Shown in pieces: positions 34,294 through 42,982 of a DNA stretch of 64,000 nt (position 1 is its first letter; each line of letters begins with the position of its first letter). Source of the DNA: Microbispora hainanensis. Lineage in GTDB: Bacteria; Actinomycetota; Actinomycetes; Streptosporangiales; Streptosporangiaceae. A program made the position numbers and the translations under genes. The DNA lies in contig NZ_VIRM01000045.1 of NCBI RefSeq assembly GCF_006874475.1, positions 1 through 64,000 on the forward strand, written 5' to 3'. Under the pieces are notes generated by a model that searched no databases, was not told the origin of the DNA, and saw only the letters and a list, made by a program, of their open reading frames with translations.

Positions 34294-35745
34294 TCATGTG
34301 TGCAGCAGGGTCAGGGCCTTGTCGAGCGCGGGGTCGCGCCCGGCGGCGGCGTCCTGCGGGGTCGGCGGCACGTGGTGATCGGGCGCCACGCCGACCCGGT
34401 CGATCACCTCGCGACCGGGTGCGAGGTGGCGCGTCGACGGGAGCATCAGGGTGGTGTTGTCGCCGAGCAGGTATGGCCGTGCCGGGCCCGAGACGGCGCC
34501 AGCGGTTCTCGTGCCGACCAGCTGTCCGAGACGCAGGTCCTTGACGGCGGAGCTGAAGTGCTCGCAGGCCGAGGCGCAGCCGCGGTCGGTGAGCACCACC
34601 AGGGGCAGGCCGAGCAGCGGCACGCTGTCGTCGGTGCGCATGGGGGCGCACGCGCCGTCCCCCGTGTCCCTGGTGTCCGGGGAGGCCGCGCACTGGTAGG
34701 CCGTGACCTTGCCGTGGGCGAACCCGCTCAGCAGCCGGGTCGCCTCCTCGGGGCTGCCACCGCCGTTGCCGCGCAGGTCGAGCACGACGCCGGTGAGCGT
34801 GCGGCCCGCGCCCAGCCTGGAGATCGCGCGGAACACCCGGTCGGCGGCGTCGGGCGCGAAACCGCTCAGCCGCACGTAGGCGACGCGGTCGCGCAGCAGC
34901 TTCGGCGTCACCACCTGCAGGGCGGCCGGATCGGGCTGGTAGAGCCCCGGCTTCAGCGTCACCGTCCAGCGCCTGCCGGTCGTCTGCCGCACAAGCCGGA
35001 GCCGGACCGCTCCTGCTTCCGGGTATTGCGGGTACAGCGCGGCGACGGCGGCCGGGGTGACCTCTCCATCGACGAAGGGCGCCGATCCGTTGATCGACTC
35101 GATGACGTCGCCGGGACGCAGCCCCGCGTCCTTCGCGGGTCCGCCCAGCACGGTGGTGACGAACAGCGGGGGCAGCGCGGTTCCGGGATGTGTCCGCACC
35201 TGGGGGCCAGTGCTGGCGCGCAGCCCCAGGCCGTACTGATCGCCGTCGTAGTAGTCCGGTGGCCGGGCGGCGCCGTGCGTCCAGCGGGCGTGGTCGTCGT
35301 CCAGGGCGGTCACGATGGCCTGCAGGGTGGCGGCGGCCAGCTTTGCCTGGAGGTCCGCGTCCTGCGGCAGCAGGCCGGTGACGCGCCGCCACGCCGTCTC
35401 GAACGCGGCCCAGTCGGCGTGGCGGTCACCGGTCAGCGCCGGCATCGTGGCCTCGGGCAGATCGCGTCCGGCGCGGTTGAGCTCCTGGACGAAGGCGGCG
35501 AATCCCGCGGTCAGCAGCGAGCGGGCGTCCAGCGTGGCCCCGCCGTAGTAGTTGGCGAGGATGCAGAAGTACGCCTGTTCGACGACGTCGATCGTGGTGG
35601 GCGTCTCCGGCGGGGGATTTCCCTGCGGCTGCGCGCACACCTGTGCCGCCTCGGCGGGCTTGCCAGGCTGGGCGCGGGGCGGCGTCGCCGTGCAGGCGGC
35701 GGTCAGGAGGAGCACGAGCCCGGCCGCTGCGAATCTGACGCTCAT
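34294..35745 (-). CDS. S41-family (C-terminal processing) peptidase, lipoprotein
   Basis: About 483 aa. Signal peptide MSVRFAAAGLVLLLTAAC with lipobox Cys 18. A PDZ domain around GGPAKDAGLRPGDVIESING precedes the tail-specific protease core LTGVVLDLRGNGGGSPEEA, with nucleophile Ser in DRGCASACEHF. Degrades or processes exported proteins. Its ATG overlaps the stop of the ABC permease (ATGA), so it is the distal gene of GntR-ABC operon A, unlike operon B, which lacks a protease. Confidence 0.88.
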   Translation of the reverse strand: MSVRFAAAGLVLLLTAACTATPPRAQPGKPAEAAQVCAQPQGNPPPETPTTIDVVEQAYFCILANYYGGATLDARSLLTAGFAAFVQELNRAGRDLPEATMPALTGDRHADWAAFETAWRRVTGLLPQDADLQAKLAAATLQAIVTALDDDHARWTHGAARPPDYYDGDQYGLGLRASTGPQVRTHPGTALPPLFVTTVLGGPAKDAGLRPGDVIESINGSAPFVDGEVTPAAVAALYPQYPEAGAVRLRLVRQTTGRRWTVTLKPGLYQPDPAALQVVTPKLLRDRVAYVRLSGFAPDAADRVFRAISRLGAGRTLTGVVLDLRGNGGGSPEEATRLLSGFAHGKVTAYQCAASPDTRDTGDGACAPMRTDDSVPLLGLPLVVLTDRGCASACEHFSSAVKDLRLGQLVGTRTAGAVSGPARPYLLGDNTTLMLPSTRHLAPGREVIDRVGVAPDHHVPPTPQDAAAGRDPALDKALTLLHT

Positions 35746-36803
35746 GACAGGCGCCTGCGGATCCAGCGGAAGCAGAGACCGGCGAGGCCGGCCGTGAGGA
35801 GGGCGTAGATCCCGGTCTCGATCCACTGGAACGGCCAGAACCGCTCGAACGGCTGATAGACCGCCTCCTGCCGGTAGCCCAGCCGGTTGATCTCGGCGAT
35901 GCAGGACTCGAAGCCCTTGCCCGGTTCCCGGGACTGCTGGGACGGCCCGCACGGCCCTGACGTCGTGGAGACGCGAACGGTGGCCGGAAGGCCCTCGCCG
36001 CCGGCCACGCGTCCGGACGGGTCGGTGAGGCGGCTGGACAGCACCCAGGCGCCCGTGTCCCCGGGTATCGCCGATTCCAGGGTCAGGTGCGGAAACTCCT
36101 GGTCGCCGGCCTTGCCGAACGAGTCCACGTTCTCCGGGCCGAGCGCGAAGGAGGCGCCGACCGGCGGCAGCAGATGGGGCCGGACCGCCAGCGGCATGAC
36201 GATCTGCACCGCGGCGAAGAGGACCAGGGTCACGGCCATGGCGGGCACGGTGCGGCGGACGAGCATCCCCACGGTGACGCCGAGCACGAAGGCGAACGCC
36301 GCGTACGCCATGGGGACGATGCCGCGCGCGCCGAACACCAGGGGGTCCATCAGCCCGAAGCCCGGGGCGGCGGACCTGTCCAGAGGAGCCGACCACCAGG
36401 TCGCCACGAGGCTGCACAGCCCGGCGGCGGCCACGGCGGCCAGGCCCGTGAAGGTGAGTTTGACGGCCAGCCAGCGGGTGCGGGTGATGCTCTGGTTCCA
36501 CACCAGCAGGTGGGTGCCGGCCTCCAGCTCACGGGTGACCAGCGGCGCGCCCCAGAACAGGCCGAGCAGGGCCGGCAGGATCAGCACGACGAGGGTGACG
36601 GCCAGGAACGGGAGCTGGTGGTCGTCGAAGAAGCGGTCGAAGAAGCGCGGGCAGCCGCCGTCCCGGGCGCAGGCGGTGATCCCGGCGGAGTAGCCGGAGG
36701 CCAGGCCGGGGCCGGTCAGCGCCAGGGCGGCGGCGAGCACGACGAGCGCGGCGGCGGCCGTCGCGGCCGCGACGCGGAACTGGCGCCAGGTCAGCCAGAT
36801 CAT
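35742..36803 (-). CDS. ABC transporter permease (operon A)
   Basis: 353 aa. Starts MIWLTWRQFRVAAATAAAAL, a signature of YtrA-regulated ABC permeases, then about six helices (FLAVTLVVLILPALLGLFWGA; LAVKLTFTGLAAVAAAGL; GMLVRRTVPAMAVTLVLFA; last helix near the C-terminus) and a large extracytoplasmic loop before the final helix. Substrate unknown; such systems often respond to cell-wall-active compounds. Start codon overlaps the ATPase stop. Confidence 0.85.
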   Translation of the reverse strand: MIWLTWRQFRVAAATAAAALVVLAAALALTGPGLASGYSAGITACARDGGCPRFFDRFFDDHQLPFLAVTLVVLILPALLGLFWGAPLVTRELEAGTHLLVWNQSITRTRWLAVKLTFTGLAAVAAAGLCSLVATWWSAPLDRSAAPGFGLMDPLVFGARGIVPMAYAAFAFVLGVTVGMLVRRTVPAMAVTLVLFAAVQIVMPLAVRPHLLPPVGASFALGPENVDSFGKAGDQEFPHLTLESAIPGDTGAWVLSSRLTDPSGRVAGGEGLPATVRVSTTSGPCGPSQQSREPGKGFESCIAEINRLGYRQEAVYQPFERFWPFQWIETGIYALLTAGLAGLCFRWIRRRLS

Positions 36804-37690
36804 CGCTTGACCTCCAGGACCGGTCGCAGGTGGGCGGGGGCGGGTTCGTCCATGTAGGCCAGGACGAGGTCTTCCAGCGTGACCTGGCTGACGCTCCAGG
36901 CGGGGTCGTGGATCGGGGCGTCGGTGCGGACGATGAGCGTGCTCTGCCGGTCGGTGTGGCGGGCGGACACGACCTGCCAGTCGCCGGGCAGGCGATCGGG
37001 GCTCCGGCGCGGGCCGGTCAGCCGGTGGTGGGTGGCCAGCAGGTCCTCGACCTCTCCCGCCGCCCGCACGCGCGAGCCGACCAGCACGATCAGGTAGTCG
37101 CAGGTCCGTTCGAGGTCGGAGACCAGGTGGGAGGAGAGCACCACGCTGAGTTCGTGCTCGGCCACGGCCTCCATCAGTCCTTGCAGGAACTCGCGCCGGG
37201 CCAGCGGGTCGAGCGCGGCGACCGGTTCGTCCAGGATCAGCAGCTCGGGCCGTTTGGCCAGGCCCAGGGTGAGGGCGAGCTGGGCGCGCTGCCCGCCCGA
37301 CAGCTTCCCGGCCCGGTGCCGGGGATCGAGACCGAGCCGTTCGACGCGGTCGCGTGCGAGCGCGGCGTCCCAGCCGGGGTTCAGCCGGGCGCCCAGCCGC
37401 AGGTGGTCGGCGACGCTCAGCCCGGCGTAGACGGGGGTGTCCTGGGCGACGAACCCGATCCTGGCCAGTTGCGCCGGCTCCCCCGTGGGACGGCCACCGA
37501 GCACGGTGATGGTTCCCGAGGTCGGTGTCAGCTGGCCGGCGGCGAGCTTGAGCAGGGTGGTCTTGCCGGCGCCGTTGGGGCCCACCAGCCCGACGACGTG
37601 GCCGGCCGGGATGTCGACGGTGCAGTCGCGCAGCGCCCATCGCCTGCCGTACCTCTTGCCCAGGTCGCGGGCGTGCAGGGCGGCGCTCAC
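36800..37690 (-). CDS. ABC transporter ATP-binding protein (operon A)
   Basis: 296 aa. Walker A GPNGAGKTT, Q-loop VAQDTPV, signature KLSGGQRAQL, Walker B LLILDEPVAALD and H-loop SSHLV are intact. A C-terminal extension of about 70 residues is typical of the drug/bacitracin-type subfamily. GTG start overlaps the GntR stop. Energises the permease encoded next. Confidence 0.92.
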   Translation of the reverse strand: MSAALHARDLGKRYGRRWALRDCTVDIPAGHVVGLVGPNGAGKTTLLKLAAGQLTPTSGTITVLGGRPTGEPAQLARIGFVAQDTPVYAGLSVADHLRLGARLNPGWDAALARDRVERLGLDPRHRAGKLSGGQRAQLALTLGLAKRPELLILDEPVAALDPLARREFLQGLMEAVAEHELSVVLSSHLVSDLERTCDYLIVLVGSRVRAAGEVEDLLATHHRLTGPRRSPDRLPGDWQVVSARHTDRQSTLIVRTDAPIHDPAWSVSQVTLEDLVLAYMDEPAPAHLRPVLEVKR

Positions 37691-38079
37691 GCGATGTCCT
37701 CCTGGGAGGCGGTGCGGAAGGTGGTCATGAACAGGGCCTCGATGCTCTCGTCGTCCAGGCCGGCCAGGCGGGCCTTGGCCAGCCAGCGGCGCAGGTCCTG
37801 CCGCAGCCTGCCGTGCGCGGCGAGAGAGGCGTCGGTCAGCGTCCTGGTCACGAACGTCCCGACCCCCGGCCGGGCCGCGACCAGGCCCTCGTGCTCCAGC
37901 TCCCGGTAGGCCTTGAGCACCGTGTTCGGGTTGATCGCCAGGCGCGCCACCACGTCCTTGACGGTCGGAAGCTGATCGCCTTCACGCAGCAGGCCCAGCC
38001 GCAGCGCGTGCCGCACCTGCTGGACGAGCTGCATGTAGGGCGAGAGGCCGGATCTGCCGTCCAGGTAGAACTCGATCAC
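37687..38079 (-). CDS. GntR-family (YtrA subfamily) regulator (operon A)
   Basis: 130 aa. Winged HTH with SPYMQLVQQVRHALRLGLL and AINPNTVLKAYRELEHEGLV, plus a short C-terminal dimer domain of about 50 residues, diagnostic of YtrA. GTG start with AGAGGTATTC spacing. First gene of the operon and, by family precedent, an autorepressor; a dyad lies 17 bp upstream of the start. Confidence 0.9.
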   Translation of the reverse strand: MIEFYLDGRSGLSPYMQLVQQVRHALRLGLLREGDQLPTVKDVVARLAINPNTVLKAYRELEHEGLVAARPGVGTFVTRTLTDASLAAHGRLRQDLRRWLAKARLAGLDDESIEALFMTTFRTASQEDIA

Positions 38080-38095
38080 GAATACCTCTATTCAT

Positions 38096-38123
38096 CTAGG
38101 TTCCTAGCACTTTAGGAGTCTAG
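38096..38123. promoter_or_regulatory. Dyad operator upstream of GntR-ABC operon A
   Basis: CTAGGTTCCT and AGGAGTCTAG form arms with 8/10 symmetry around an 8-bp centre. It lies just upstream of the GntR start in otherwise GC-rich DNA, as expected for a YtrA-type autoregulatory site. Confidence 0.6.
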
Positions 38124-38228
38124 TTGTTAAGAGGCCGTAAGGATCAGCGAATCAGGCGGTCAGCCGGTGACGGCCTGCACCTCCTATAGCTACGGCGAGC
38201 CGCCACCCCGGCCAGCCCTTTCCTGGGC

Positions 38229-38553
38229 TTGAACGAGACGGTGTTCGCCGAGATCTCCGATCAGATCGTGGCGGCGTGGCCGGGCGACGCGGATGCATCC
38301 CTCCGACTTCGCGGCCTGCCCGCCGTCGGTGCGCTACACACTGCTGGCGGCGTTGTGCTGGACGCGGCAGGCCGAGCTGGTGGACGGGCTGGTGGACGGG
38401 CTGGTGGAGCTGTTGATCGGGCTGATTCACCGGATCAACGCGCGCGCCGAGCGGCGGATGGAGAGGGAGCTGATCGGTCAGCTGGCCGCGGTGCCCGGCA
38501 AGCGCGGTATCTTCACCAAGATGGTGAACGCCGCGCTGAGCAAGCCCCGATGA
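38229..38553 (+). pseudogene. Tn3-family transposase fragment
   Basis: NETVFAEISDQIVAAW in one frame and MHPSDFAACPPSVRYTLLAAL, RQAELVDGLVDGLVELLIG, NARAERRMERELI and GKRGIFTKM in the next match the N-terminal DUF4158-type region of Tn3 transposases. A frameshift near 38280 separates the two. The catalytic DDE domain is missing. Remnant only; no terminal inverted repeats seen. Confidence 0.65.
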
Positions 38554-38600
38554 GACGGTCCGGCAGGTGGTCTTCCCCGCCGGCGCCTGTCCGGTCCGCC

Positions 38601-38756
38601 GCCACCCACCTCGGCGACGCCGGAATCCCGCTGCAGCTCATCATGGGCAGGACCCGCCACAAGAACCCCCGCACCGCCATGCGCTACGTCAAACCCGGCG
38701 CCGAAGCCATCGCCAAAGTCACCGAGGTCCTCGCGCCCCGTCGCCGTACCCACTGA
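38601..38756 (+). pseudogene. Tyrosine recombinase (integrase) C-terminal fragment
   Basis: ATHLGDAGIPLQLIMGRTRH followed by AMRYVKPGAEAIAKVTEVL matches the end of tyrosine recombinases: the second-active-site Arg/His region (RHKNPRT) and the Tyr nucleophile in MRYVKPG. It is joined in frame to transposase-derived sequence without a start of its own. A mobile-element scar. Confidence 0.6.
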
Positions 38757-39497
38757 TCAACCGGGTGGCGGCTCGCCGGAGCTGTAGGAGTTCCGGGCCG
38801 TGAGGTAGTCGTGCAGGCGGGCCGATCCTTCGAGCATGGCGACGGCCGTGGCGGCCAGGGCCGCATCGCGCTCGGCGAGGGCGGCGCGCAGCGCCTCGGT
38901 GCTGCCGGTGCGGCGCAGGCCGTCGAGCACGTCCCCGATCCGCGCCAGCGGATAACGCCCCTGCCGGAGCATCTGGATCATGCGGGCGTCGCGGACCTCG
39001 GCCGGGCCGTACCACCGATAGCCGGTGCCGGGCTCGCGCTGCGGCGTCAGCAGCCCGGCGGCCTCCCACACCCGCAGCGCCGAGGCGCGTACGCCGAGGA
39101 GGGCGGCCACCTCCCCGATGCGCAGGGGGGACTGCGGCGCGGCCGGGCCGCCGGGATCCTGCCCGGCCACCGCTTCGAGCGCCTCCCCCGTCGCCCGCAG
39201 GGCGAGCCGCTGCCGGTGCAGCGCGGCGTGGCAGGCGTCCACGAGGGCGAGCGCGCCCGTCAGGTCGCCGTCGTGCACCGCCAGCATGATCGAACGGGCG
39301 GCCTCCCAGCCGTACCCCTTGGCCAGCGCCCGGTAGGCGAGCAGGGCGCCGCGGTGCCGCGTGTCGAACCTGCGGTAGCCGGCGGCCGTCCGCTCGGCGG
39401 GCGGGAGGATTCCCGCGTCGGCGTAGTTGCGGATCTGCTGGGTGGAGACCCCCGCCTCCCGGGCCAGATCGACGGGGCGCAGCGCCCTGTGACTCAC
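38757..39497 (-). CDS. TioE-type MerR regulator with two HTH domains
   Basis: 246 aa containing two complete MerR helix-turn-helix domains: LRPVDLAREAGVSTQQIRNY followed by DAGILPPAERTAAGYR near residue 8, and LRIGEVAALLGVRASALRVW followed by GLLTPQREPGTGYRWY near 125. Each is followed by a helical linker. Proteins of this architecture are annotated TioE-like, from thiocoraline biosynthesis clusters. Presumably it binds long or paired operators; target unknown. The start region contains 12-nt direct repeats. Confidence 0.85.
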   Translation of the reverse strand: MSHRALRPVDLAREAGVSTQQIRNYADAGILPPAERTAAGYRRFDTRHRGALLAYRALAKGYGWEAARSIMLAVHDGDLTGALALVDACHAALHRQRLALRATGEALEAVAGQDPGGPAAPQSPLRIGEVAALLGVRASALRVWEAAGLLTPQREPGTGYRWYGPAEVRDARMIQMLRQGRYPLARIGDVLDGLRRTGSTEALRAALAERDAALAATAVAMLEGSARLHDYLTARNSYSSGEPPPG

Positions 39498-39538
39498 CTG
39501 TGACTCACCCGTGGGCTCACCTGTGGGTTCACCGGGCT
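39484..39538. repeat. Direct repeats at the MerR start
   Basis: Four imperfect 12-nt copies of a CTCACCTGTGGG-type unit run across the start codon and leader of the MerR gene on the plus strand. They could be stacked half-sites for the tandem-HTH regulator or simple slippage repeats. Confidence 0.45.
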
Positions 39539-39582
39539 TGAGGCTTGGGGTCGCATCCGCTCATGGTAATCGGCTGCGAGTC

Positions 39583-40857
39583 TCAAAGCCCTTCGCGTCG
39601 GGTGAGGGCCCGGCGCAGGACGTAGACGGCGGCGCCGGCCGCCAGCACGGCGGCCCCGGAGACCACCGACGACAGCGGCAGGGCGAAGGCCAGGACCAGG
39701 CACCCGGCCAGGCCGATGGCGGGCACGGCCCGCGGCGGCCGTCCCTCATCCGGGCCGAGGGTCCAGGCGCCGGCGTTGGCGATGGCGTAGTAGACCAGCA
39801 CCCCGAAGGAGGAGAAGCCGATCGCGCCGCGCAGGTCCGCGGTCGCGGCCAGGATCGCCACGACCGCGCCGACGGCCAGCTCGGCGCGGTGGGGCACCGA
39901 GAAGCGCGGATGCACGGCGGCCAGCGCGTGCGGCAGGTGCCGGTCGCGGGCCATGGCCAGCGTGGTGCGCGACACCCCGAGGATCAGCGCGAGCAGCGAG
40001 CCGGTCGCGGCGACCGCGGCGCCGGCCTGTACGACCGGAACCAGGCCGGGAAGCCCGGCCTCCCGCACGACGGCGGCCAGGGGGGCGACCGCGTGGCCCA
40101 GTCCGGCGTCGCCCAGCACGGCGAGGGCGGCCACCGCGACCGCCGCGTAGACGACCAGGGTGAGCCCGAGCGCGAGCGGGATCGCGCGGGGGATGATCCG
40201 CGCCGGGTCGCGCACCTCCTCACCCAGGGTGGCGATGCGGGCATACCCGGCGAAGGCGAAGAACAGCAGGCCCGCCGCCTGCAGCACCCCGCCGGTGGTG
40301 GCGTCGGCTCCGATGTCCAGCCGCCCCGGGTCCGCGGCTGGAGAGGTCAGACCGGCGACCACCACGACGGCCAGCACCGCGAGGACCACCCCGACGATGA
40401 CCCGGGTGAGCCAGGCGCTCTTGTGGATCCCCGCGTAGTTCACCGCGGTCAGCGCCGCCACCACTGCCACCGCCACCCCGTGGGCCTGCTCCGGCCACAC
40501 GTAGGAGCCGGCGGTCAGCGCCATCGCCGCGCACGAGGCGATCTTGCCGACCACGAACGCCCACCCCGCCAGGTAGCCCCAGAAGTCCCCCAGCCGCTCG
40601 CGGCCGTACACGTAGGTGCCGCCGGAGGCGGGGTAGCGCGCGGCCAGCCGGGCCGAGGAGGTCGCGTTGCAGTAGGCGACCACCGCGGCGGCGGCCAGCC
40701 CGAGCAGCAGCCCGGACCCGGCCGCCCGCGCCGCCGGAGCCAGGGCGGCGAAGATCCCCGCGCCGATCATCGACCCCAGCCCGATCATCACGGCGTCGGC
40801 CAGGCCGAGGCGGCGCTTCAGTGGTCCCTCAGGGGACGGTGTGCGCGTGCTCACCAT
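39583..40857 (-). CDS. APC-superfamily amino acid permease
   Basis: 424 aa with about 12 membrane helices. The first helix holds the substrate-binding GLGSMIGAGIFAAL motif; YPASGGTYVYGRERLG and GEEVRDPARIIPRAI are conserved APC loops. Imports or exchanges amino acids or amines. Transcribed away from the PNPOx gene 28 bp upstream on the same strand, so the two may share a transcript. Confidence 0.9.
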   Translation of the reverse strand: MVSTRTPSPEGPLKRRLGLADAVMIGLGSMIGAGIFAALAPAARAAGSGLLLGLAAAAVVAYCNATSSARLAARYPASGGTYVYGRERLGDFWGYLAGWAFVVGKIASCAAMALTAGSYVWPEQAHGVAVAVVAALTAVNYAGIHKSAWLTRVIVGVVLAVLAVVVVAGLTSPAADPGRLDIGADATTGGVLQAAGLLFFAFAGYARIATLGEEVRDPARIIPRAIPLALGLTLVVYAAVAVAALAVLGDAGLGHAVAPLAAVVREAGLPGLVPVVQAGAAVAATGSLLALILGVSRTTLAMARDRHLPHALAAVHPRFSVPHRAELAVGAVVAILAATADLRGAIGFSSFGVLVYYAIANAGAWTLGPDEGRPPRAVPAIGLAGCLVLAFALPLSSVVSGAAVLAAGAAVYVLRRALTRREGL

Positions 40858-40885
40858 GGGTCCCGGTGGAGGCGGGCGTCGCGTC

Positions 40886-41560
40886 TCAGGGCCACAGGCG
40901 GTGCCGGGCCCAGGCGTCGTCCTGCCGGGTGTAGCGCAGGCGGGTGTGCCGGCGGTCGCGGTCGGCCTGCCAGAACTCGACTTCGTCCGCGCGCACGCCG
41001 TACACCGTCCATCCGGGCGCGACCATCCCGGGATCGGCCTCGATCGCGGCGTGCGCCGCGCGCAGGGCGGCGTCGAGGTCGGCGGGGTCGTCCAGCACCT
41101 GCGACTGGCGGCCGGTCAGCGCGTCGGCCCGCGCGCCGGGGGAACGCGCGAGGAAGTCCGCGGCGCCGCGCTCGGCGTCCGCCGGCACGGCCGCGCCCCG
41201 CACCCGGATCTGCCGGCCCTGCTCGGGCCAGTGGAAGCACAACGCGGCGTACGGCGTGGCGGCCAGCTCCCGTCCCTTGCGGCTGCCCGCGCCCGTCGCG
41301 AAATACCAGGTGCCGTCCGGCGCGAGGTCCTTGCAGATCAGCACGCGGGAGGACGGCCGTCCCTCGCTGTCGGCGGTCGCCAGCGACATCGCGTGCGGTT
41401 CGCGCACCCCGGCCCCGACGGCCGAGGTCAGCCATTCCACGAACAGGCCGACCGGGTCGGACGGCGCGGCGTCGACGTCGAACTCCGGCAGTTCAGTGTC
41501 GAAGACCGCAAGCCCCCGCAACAGATCACGAATCGAATCCACCACAAGACTCTCCGTCAT
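40886..41560 (-). CDS. Pyridoxamine 5'-phosphate oxidase family protein (PdxH/PhzG-like)
   Basis: 224 aa FMN split-barrel flavoprotein. MSLATADSEGRPSSRVLIC and SRKGRELAATPYAALCFHWP form the FMN/substrate region; QIRVRG and VEFWQADRDRRHTRLRYTR plus a terminal RLWP match the PNPOx C-terminus. Probably oxidises pyridoxamine/pyridoxine phosphate; PhzG-like variants act in secondary metabolism. The ATG at 41560 has AAGGAG five bases upstream. Divergent from the ArsR fusion gene. Confidence 0.85.
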   Translation of the reverse strand: MTESLVVDSIRDLLRGLAVFDTELPEFDVDAAPSDPVGLFVEWLTSAVGAGVREPHAMSLATADSEGRPSSRVLICKDLAPDGTWYFATGAGSRKGRELAATPYAALCFHWPEQGRQIRVRGAAVPADAERGAADFLARSPGARADALTGRQSQVLDDPADLDAALRAAHAAIEADPGMVAPGWTVYGVRADEVEFWQADRDRRHTRLRYTRQDDAWARHRLWP

Positions 41561-41634
41561 GATCACTCCTTCACGTCGCGTCCGACTCTGCCACGAGGCC
41601 GCGACCGGGTGCCCGCCCCACTCGGCAGTATTCC

Positions 41635-41650
41635 ATCAAATGCATTTGAT
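41635..41650. promoter_or_regulatory. 16-bp perfect palindrome, ArsR-type operator
   Basis: ATCAAATGCATTTGAT is fully symmetric, 14 bp before the ArsR-fusion start and directly beside a TATTGT box. AT-rich imperfect dyads of this form are typical of ArsR/SmtB operators. It could also influence the divergent PNPOx gene 75 bp away. Confidence 0.7.
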
Positions 41651-41664
41651 GTATTGTCCGGGTC

Positions 41665-42450
41665 ATGGCGTCGTCCGAGCAAGCCCTTCCGGCGTTCGTG
41701 CGCCTGGCCGGCCACACGCTGCGCTGGCGGCTGTTGACCGAGCTCGCCGCGAGCGACCTGCGGGTGCGCGAGCTGATGACTCTCGTCGGGGCACCGCAGA
41801 ACCTGGTCTCCTACCACCTGCGGCTGCTGCGCGACGGCGGCCTGGTCACCGCCACACGAAGCAGCCACGACGGCCGCGACAGCTATTACCGGCTCGACCT
41901 GGACCGCTGCGGCCAGGCCATGGCAGACGCGGGTGCCGCCCTGCATCCCGCCCTGCATCCCGCACTGGGCGGCGTTCCCGAGCCGCCGGCGCCTCCGCCG
42001 CGGTCTCCCCGTCTTTCGGTGCTGTTCGCCTGCACGGGAAACAGCGCCCGCTCACCGGTCGCCGAAGCTCTGCTGCGCCGTCACACCGCCGGTCAGGTGA
42101 CCGTGACCAGCGCCGGCAGCCGGCCCGCGGCGCAGATGAATCCCCACGCCGTACGCGTGCTGCGTGAGCGGTACGGCATCGACATCGCCGGCAGGCGGCC
42201 CCGCCATCTCGACACACTTCGGGGTCGCCGGTTCGATTACGTCATCACCCTCTGTGACAAGGTCCGCGAGGTCTGTCCGGAATTCGGCGACCACGCGCGG
42301 TGGATCCACTGGAGCACTCCCGACCCGGCTGCGGCGGGCCGGTCGGAGCACGACGTCCATGCCGCGCTCGGCCGGGTGACGGCGGACATCGACACGCGCA
42401 TCCGTCACCTACTGCCCGTCCTGGCTCAGACTCCGGAGGCTCACTCATGA
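41665..42450 (+). CDS. ArsR regulator fused to low-molecular-weight phosphatase/arsenate reductase
   Basis: 261 aa. Residues about 8-95 are an ArsR winged helix (VRELMTLVGAPQNLVSYHLRLL). Residues about 115-255 are a low-molecular-weight protein-tyrosine phosphatase/ArsC domain with P-loop LFACTGNSARSPVAEALL, RPRHLDTL and the Asp region near FDYVITLCDK. Such fusions couple sensing and arsenate reduction, or act on phosphotyrosine. No arsenite efflux gene is adjacent, so arsenic as ligand is uncertain. Overlaps the following VOC gene (ATGA). Confidence 0.85.
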   Translation: MASSEQALPAFVRLAGHTLRWRLLTELAASDLRVRELMTLVGAPQNLVSYHLRLLRDGGLVTATRSSHDGRDSYYRLDLDRCGQAMADAGAALHPALHPALGGVPEPPAPPPRSPRLSVLFACTGNSARSPVAEALLRRHTAGQVTVTSAGSRPAAQMNPHAVRVLRERYGIDIAGRRPRHLDTLRGRRFDYVITLCDKVREVCPEFGDHARWIHWSTPDPAAAGRSEHDVHAALGRVTADIDTRIRHLLPVLAQTPEAHS

Positions 42451-42833
42451 CGGCGACCGACCACCACGCCAGCGTCCGCTACCTCGTCGACGACGTCCAG
42501 GCGGCCGTCGGCTTCTACACCACCCACCTCGGCTTCACCCTGAGCGGCAGCGCCGCGCCCGCCTTCGCCGCCGTGGAACGCGGGCCGCTGCGGCTGCTGC
42601 TGTCGGGGCCCGCCAGTTCCGGCGCCCGGGCCACACCCGCCGAGGCCACCGGCACGGGCCGCAACCGCATCCTGGTGGTCGTCGACGACCTGGACGCGGA
42701 GATCGGCCGGCTGCGCGCCGCGGGCCTGCCGTTCCAGGGCGAGGTGGTGACCGGCCCCGGCGGCCGGCAGATCCTGCTCCCCGACCCCGCCGGCAATCTC
42801 GTCGAACTGTTCCAGCCCGCCCAGCGGGCCTGA
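42447..42833 (+). CDS. VOC-family protein in the ArsR operon
   Basis: 128 aa glyoxalase-like domain: SVRYLVDDVQAAVGFYTTHLG, RILVVVDDLDAEI, LPDPAGNLVELFQP. It lacks the Cys pair of ArsI carbon-arsenic lyases, so that function is not supported. Translationally coupled to the ArsR-phosphatase fusion, hence likely induced by the same signal. Confidence 0.82.
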   Translation: MTATDHHASVRYLVDDVQAAVGFYTTHLGFTLSGSAAPAFAAVERGPLRLLLSGPASSGARATPAEATGTGRNRILVVVDDLDAEIGRLRAAGLPFQGEVVTGPGGRQILLPDPAGNLVELFQPAQRA

Positions 42834-42982
42834 CGCCGGCCGGCCAGGGCGATCGCGTGACACGGATCGCCAGGCCAAGCGTTTACCCGCGCCGCCGCGT
42901 GGCCTCCGGCCGTACGGGGGAGTCTTCGATCGCGTACGAGCACGCAGGCGGGACCCGGCGACCGGGCGAGGACGGAGACGGC

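Noticed and set aside
32942..35808. Very long open frames on both strands over the lipase/S41 region
   Set aside because: Arg/Pro/Gly-rich shadows; the lipase and protease frames contain signal peptides and catalytic motifs.
38140..38800. Complete insertion sequence or integrative element
   Set aside because: Only fragments of transposase and recombinase, with no terminal repeats or target duplication recognised.
42447..42833. ArsI carbon-arsenic lyase
   Set aside because: No cysteine pair for trivalent organoarsenic binding; only the generic VOC fold is supported.
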